Shown one piece after another: positions 60,192 through 64,000 of a stretch of 64,000 nt of DNA. Source of the stretch: JALYOC01 sp036675345. GTDB lineage: Bacteria; Myxococcota; Myxococcia; Myxococcales; Myxococcaceae. Position 1 is the first letter of the stretch; every line of letters begins with the position of its first letter. Location of the stretch: the NCBI GenBank assembly GCA_036675345.1, contig JAKFFE010000016.1, forward strand, positions 1 through 64,000, read 5' to 3'. A program made the position numbers and the translations under genes. The notes below the pieces were generated by a model. That model had not been told where the DNA came from. It did no database searches and saw nothing but the letters and a program-made list of their open reading frames with translations.

Positions 60192-61505
60192 CTAGGCGAA
60201 TGCCTTCTCCGGCGCGGCCACTTCCCGCCCCACCTTCGGCCACAGCCAGGCCAGCACCACCAGGGTGGGGACCACCGAGACGGTGCTGAAGATGAAGAAC
60301 CCGGTGTAGCCCCAGGCCTCGACCATGAAGCCGGAGAGCCCGCCGATCAGCCGGCCGGGAAGGTTGGCCAGCGAGCTGAGCAGCGCGTACTGGGTCGCGG
60401 TGTAGTGCTTGTTGGCCAGCCCGGACATGAAGGCCACCAGGGTGGTGCCGGCGAAGCCCTGGGCCAGGTTGTCCCCGGAGATGGTGACCATGAACGCCCA
60501 GCGCTCGCCGGGGAACACCGACATCACGATGAACAGGAGATTCGACAGCGAGACCGCCACCGCGGCGATCACCAGCGGGATCCGGATCCCCCAACCAGCG
60601 ATGGCCACTCCGCCCAGGAACGCCCCGGCGATGCCGATCCACACCCCGTACAGCTTGGAGACGGTGGCGATCTCCGCCTTGTTGAAGCCGCTGTCCAGGT
60701 AGAAGGGCCCGGCGATCACCCCCAGCATCTGGTCCGGCAGCTTGTACAGGCCCACGAAGGCCAGCAGCGCCAGCGCCAGCACCCAGCCGTTGCGCCGGAA
60801 GAACTCCACGAAGGGGCCGGTGAAGGTCGCGGTCAGGCGGGTGGTGCGGTCCACCTCCACCTGCGGCTCCTTGGCCAGCAGGGTGGCGGCGATCGGCGCC
60901 AGCATCAGCGCCGCCATCGTCAGGTACGCCACCCGCCAGCCGGAGAACTCCGCCAGGTACAGCACCCCCGCGCCGCTGGCCAGCAGCGCCATCCGATAGC
61001 CCAGGGTGTAGGTGGCGGCCAGCGCCCCCTGCAGCTCCACCGGGGCGATCTCGATCCGGTAGGCGTCCACCACCGTGTCCTGGGTGGCGCCGGCCAGGGC
61101 GGCCAGGCCGATCAGGCACACGAACAGCGACAGCCCGGCCTGCGGTCCGGTCAGCGCCATCGCCGCCACCGCGCCCGCCACCAACAGCTGCGAGAGCAGC
61201 AACCAGCCGCGCCGCCGTCCCAGCCGGCCCACCAGCGGCGCCGGGAGGCGATCCAGCAGCGGAGCCCACAGGAACTTGAGGGTGTAGAAGAGGGCCGCGT
61301 AGCTGATCAGCCCGATGTAGCGAAGCTCGGTGCCCTCGTCGCGCAGCCAGGTGGAGACCGAGTAACCCACCAGCAGGAAGGGCAGCCCGGAGCCGAACCC
61401 CAGGAAGAACAGGGTCGCGGCGGCGGGCTTCCCGAAGGCGGCCACCGCCGCGCGCCACCGCGGCGCGCGCTGCTTCACCCCTCCGCCGTCGGCCGGTTCT
61501 CCCAT
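60192..61505 (-). CDS. ampG: AmpG-type muropeptide MFS permease
   Basis: 437-residue major facilitator with 12 predicted helices. The AmpG signature FLGFGSGLPFLLVGYSVSTW lies in helix 1 and TQDTVVDAYRIE after helix 4, with SGDNLAQGFAGTTLVAFMSG later. It imports anhydromuropeptides from the periplasm for recycling. Peptidoglycan hydrolase genes (NagZ-type, PBP4) occur elsewhere in the window. It follows nuoN on the same strand, 33 bp away, and could be read through from the nuo operon. Confidence 0.9.
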   Translation of the reverse strand: MGEPADGGGVKQRAPRWRAAVAAFGKPAAATLFFLGFGSGLPFLLVGYSVSTWLRDEGTELRYIGLISYAALFYTLKFLWAPLLDRLPAPLVGRLGRRRGWLLLSQLLVAGAVAAMALTGPQAGLSLFVCLIGLAALAGATQDTVVDAYRIEIAPVELQGALAATYTLGYRMALLASGAGVLYLAEFSGWRVAYLTMAALMLAPIAATLLAKEPQVEVDRTTRLTATFTGPFVEFFRRNGWVLALALLAFVGLYKLPDQMLGVIAGPFYLDSGFNKAEIATVSKLYGVWIGIAGAFLGGVAIAGWGIRIPLVIAAVAVSLSNLLFIVMSVFPGERWAFMVTISGDNLAQGFAGTTLVAFMSGLANKHYTATQYALLSSLANLPGRLIGGLSGFMVEAWGYTGFFIFSTVSVVPTLVVLAWLWPKVGREVAAPEKAFA

Positions 61506-61538
61506 CGCGGAAGCGACTCTAGGGCCTCCCTGCCGGGG

Positions 61539-63098
61539 CTACTGCCCGAACAGCGAGCCACCCATCGCCAGCCAGCCGGTGACCGGCCCGGGGAGGACTC
61601 CCAGGATCACCACCGCCGCGGTGGAGAGCACCAGGGCGGTCTCGGTGGACCAGTGGGTGTTGTGGGTCACCGCTCCGTCCGCCGCGGGGCGCATGTACAT
61701 GTACACCACCACCCGCAGGTAGAAGTAGACGCTGGCCGCGGAGGTGAGCACGCCCACCACCACCAGCCCGGTCATCCCGGCGTCGATCGCGGCGCGGAAG
61801 ATGTACAGCTTGCCGATGAAGCCGATGGTGGGGGGAATCCCGCCCAGCGACAGCATGAACACCGCCATCGCCAGCGCCCAGCCCGGCTTGCGCTGGGCCA
61901 GCCCGGCAAAGCGCTCCAGGTCCCAGGCGGTGCCCCGGTCCTCGTCCTCGCGGCGTTCCAGGGCGGAGATCAGCCCGAACGCGCCCACCCCGGTCACGGT
62001 GTAGGCCAGCAGGTAGAACAGGATCCCCTTCAGCGCGTCGCTGCGAACCGCCGCGTTCGCCGCGTTGTGCATCTCCATGCTGCCGATCACCCGGAACCCG
62101 GCCTCGCCGGCCCCGGTGGCGAACAGTGCTGCCACGCCCGCCAGCACGTACCCGGCGTGGGCGATGGAGGAGTAGGCCAGCATCCGCTTCACGTTCCGCT
62201 GCGGGATGGCCAGCAGGTTGCCGACGATCATCGTCAGCAAGGAGAGGGTGGCGAACAGCTCCAGCAGCGGCGCGTCCGGCATCCCGGGGGAGAAGGAGAG
62301 GAACACCCGCACCAGGGCGGCGAAGGCCGCGGCCTTCACTCCGGCGCTCATGAAGGCGGTCACCGGGGTGGGGGCGCCCTCGTACACGTCCGGGGTCCAC
62401 ATGTGGAAGGGGACCGCGGCCACCTTGAAGGCCAGCCCGGTGCCCACCAGGAACACCCCGGCGTAGACCAGCGCGCGCGAGCTCTGGAAGGCCTCCGCCA
62501 GCGGGCCGGCCATCTCCGAGAGGTGGGTGGTGCCGGTGGCGCCGTAGAGCAGGGCGGCGCCGTAGAGCAGGATCGCCGAGGAGAAGGCGCCGAGGATGAA
62601 GTACTTGAACCCGGCCTCGGTGGACCGGGCGCCCCGCCGCAGATACGCGGTCAACGCGTAGGTGGCGATGCTCAGCACCTCCAGGTTGATGAACAGGGTG
62701 ATCAGCTCGTTGGAGACCGAGAGCAGGCTCATCCCCGCCGCCCCGAACATCATCAGCGCGTAGAACTCACCGCGTTCGGAGTGCCGGTCGTGGAGGTAGC
62801 CGCGGGCCACCAGCGCCGCCAGCACCAGCCCCACGCAGATCACCGCGGTGATCAGGCTGGAGAAGGAGTCGCTGACCGCGAAGCCCAGGAACACCTTGCG
62901 GGGGGCCTCGCCCACCGCGCCCACCGCGATCACCGCGGCGGCCGTCCCGAACAGGGCGGTGATCACCGACTGGTAGGAGCGGGAGGCGGTGGAGAGGAAC
63001 ACTTCCGACAGCAGCACGATGATCGCGCCCACCAGCAACAGGATGGCGGGGATCAACGGTCCGAAGTCTGCAGCCGTGATGACGGGAATGGTGAACAT
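61539..63098 (-). CDS. nuoN: NADH-quinone oxidoreductase subunit N
   Basis: 519-residue antiporter-like complex I subunit with about 14 helices. The conserved proton-path region includes FKVAAVPFHMWTPDVYEGAPT, and KRMLAYSSIAHAGYVLAG carries the key Lys/His. FYALMMFGAAGMSLL and SLGGIPPTIGFIGK are typical. It follows nuoM by 28 bp, forming the end of the nuo operon. Confidence 0.96.
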   Translation of the reverse strand: MFTIPVITAADFGPLIPAILLLVGAIIVLLSEVFLSTASRSYQSVITALFGTAAAVIAVGAVGEAPRKVFLGFAVSDSFSSLITAVICVGLVLAALVARGYLHDRHSERGEFYALMMFGAAGMSLLSVSNELITLFINLEVLSIATYALTAYLRRGARSTEAGFKYFILGAFSSAILLYGAALLYGATGTTHLSEMAGPLAEAFQSSRALVYAGVFLVGTGLAFKVAAVPFHMWTPDVYEGAPTPVTAFMSAGVKAAAFAALVRVFLSFSPGMPDAPLLELFATLSLLTMIVGNLLAIPQRNVKRMLAYSSIAHAGYVLAGVAALFATGAGEAGFRVIGSMEMHNAANAAVRSDALKGILFYLLAYTVTGVGAFGLISALERREDEDRGTAWDLERFAGLAQRKPGWALAMAVFMLSLGGIPPTIGFIGKLYIFRAAIDAGMTGLVVVGVLTSAASVYFYLRVVVYMYMRPAADGAVTHNTHWSTETALVLSTAAVVILGVLPGPVTGWLAMGGSLFGQ

Positions 63099-63126
63099 GG
63101 TTGGCGTCAGCTCGAAAAAGAACGGC

Positions 63127-64000
63127 TCAGTGGTTGTGGCCGGCGTGGGGATCCGCCACCGGGGCCGCGGGGGCAGGCGCGGCCGGACGCAGCGGCGCGG
63201 AGAGGGGGACCGGCTGGACGTTGCCCAGCCCCAGCGGGCGCGGGGCCCCGGGGAGGGGCTGCGCGGCGCGGGGAGGCAGCTGCGCCACCACCATCCGCAC
63301 CTCGGCGTCGGTGATCCGGCTGTCCCGGGCGCCGACGTTGAAGCGGTCCACGAAGCGGTCCGCGGCGGGGTTGAGGCGATCCAGGAACGGCTGGGGCATC
63401 AGCCCCATCACCAGCACCAACACCAGGAAGGGGGCCACGGTGGCCATCTCCCGCCAGTTCATGTCGGTGAGGTGCGCGTTCTCCCGGTGGGTGAGCTGAC
63501 CGAAGAACACCCGCTGCACCATCCACAGCATGTAGGCCGCGCCCAGGATCACCCCGGTGGTGGCCAGCACCCCGAACCCCGTCCACAGCGAGCTCTTGAA
63601 GGTGCCCAGCAGCACCAGGAACTCACCGATGAACCCGTTGGTTCCGGGGACGGCGATCGAGGAGAAGGTGATCACCACGAAGGCCACCGCGAACACCGGC
63701 ATCACCGAGGCGATCCCGCCGTAGTCGGACATCAACCGGGTGTGGCGGCGCTCGTAGAGCATGCCGAACAGGAGGAAGAGGGCGCCGGTGGACACCCCGT
63801 GGTTCAGCATCTGGTAGGCGGAGCCGGACGCGCCCTCCAGGGTCATGGCCATGATCCCCAGCATGCAGTAGCCGAGGTGGGAGACCGAGGAGTAGGCGAT
63901 CAGCTTCTTGATGTCCCGCTGGGCCAGACACATCAGGGCCCCGTAGACGATCCCGATCACCGACAGCGCGGCCAGCAGCGGCCGGGCCTCGCGGGCCACC
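63127..64000 (-). CDS. nuoM: NADH-quinone oxidoreductase subunit M, 5' end outside window
   Basis: C-terminal ~291 residues of NuoM; the gene begins beyond the right edge. KKLIAYSSVSHLGYCMLG and VPGTNGFIGEFLVLLG are diagnostic antiporter motifs. The last ~60 residues form a Pro/Ala-rich tail ending in DPHAGHNH, which is not part of standard NuoM and contains a His cluster. Confidence 0.95.
   Translation of the reverse strand, partial: VAREARPLLAALSVIGIVYGALMCLAQRDIKKLIAYSSVSHLGYCMLGIMAMTLEGASGSAYQMLNHGVSTGALFLLFGMLYERRHTRLMSDYGGIASVMPVFAVAFVVITFSSIAVPGTNGFIGEFLVLLGTFKSSLWTGFGVLATTGVILGAAYMLWMVQRVFFGQLTHRENAHLTDMNWREMATVAPFLVLVLVMGLMPQPFLDRLNPAADRFVDRFNVGARDSRITDAEVRMVVAQLPPRAAQPLPGAPRPLGLGNVQPVPLSAPLRPAAPAPAAPVADPHAGHNH

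Overview
The window looks like a chromosomal segment from a high-GC member of the Myxococcota (former Deltaproteobacteria). This is inference from gene content and codon bias. The pointers are MopE-type metal-binding motifs in Cys-rich lipoproteins, many secreted lipoproteins, an NtrC-type regulator with a well-formed sigma-54 promoter, a DUF2911 protein, and a complex I operon ending nuoM-nuoN. Genes are packed tightly: many start codons overlap the preceding stop (GTGA, ATGA, TTGA), so operons can be read directly. I see no tRNA, rRNA, CRISPR array, intact insertion sequence or prophage.

Layout. 1-11648 (minus strand): one five-gene surface operon with an outer-membrane protein carrying an N-terminal OmpA-like domain, an 1818-residue lipoprotein whose C-terminus resembles Tc-toxin A subunits, a Cys-rich/MopE-type lipoprotein, a tail-fibre-like Cys-rich lipoprotein, and a truncated (Gly-Ser-Asn)n protein that runs off the left edge. 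11831-22478: cell-wall and peptide genes (NagZ-type GH3, PtsN, a dipeptide-type ABC permease pair with its binding protein but no ATPase, dtd, a PBP4-type peptidase), plus a GreA-like protein and a DUF4375-like protein. 22485-29401: small housekeeping and stress genes (GyrI-like, four-CBS protein, RNase H, OsmC, membrane protein, TPR lipoprotein, thioredoxin-like protein, UspA, SSB). 29575-36939: sodium:solute symporter, 46-residue membrane protein and exported LmbE/PIG-L deacetylase, divergent from the bacillithiol genes bshC-bshA. 37150-46172: DUF2911, Hsp33, leucine-type dehydrogenase, phosphoribosyltransferase, selB, then a sensor kinase and a sigma-54 response regulator overlapping selB. 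46173-46645: the only gene-free stretch over 300 bp, with an inverted repeat, a sigma-54 promoter and a structured leader ahead of an SpmA-SpmB fusion. 48145-56169: UshA-like phosphatase and a PSD1 (DUF1549/1553)-DUF1501-cytochrome lipoprotein operon. 56173-58327: b561-like/YceI/tandem-Rieske redox operon. 58442-64000: epimerase, hypothetical protein, AmpG and the end of the nuo operon.

Themes. Peptidoglycan turnover recurs (NagZ, PBP4, AmpG, possibly the peptide ABC genes with dtd). So does thiol and redox protection (BshC/BshA, Hsp33, OsmC, thioredoxin-like). Two extracytoplasmic redox sets lie side by side (PSD1/DUF1501/haem c and b561/YceI/Rieske). The best candidates for something undescribed are the surface operon at the left edge and the tandem-Rieske operon. 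The enhancer, sigma-54 promoter and leader module at 46.3-46.6 kb is the clearest regulatory observation.
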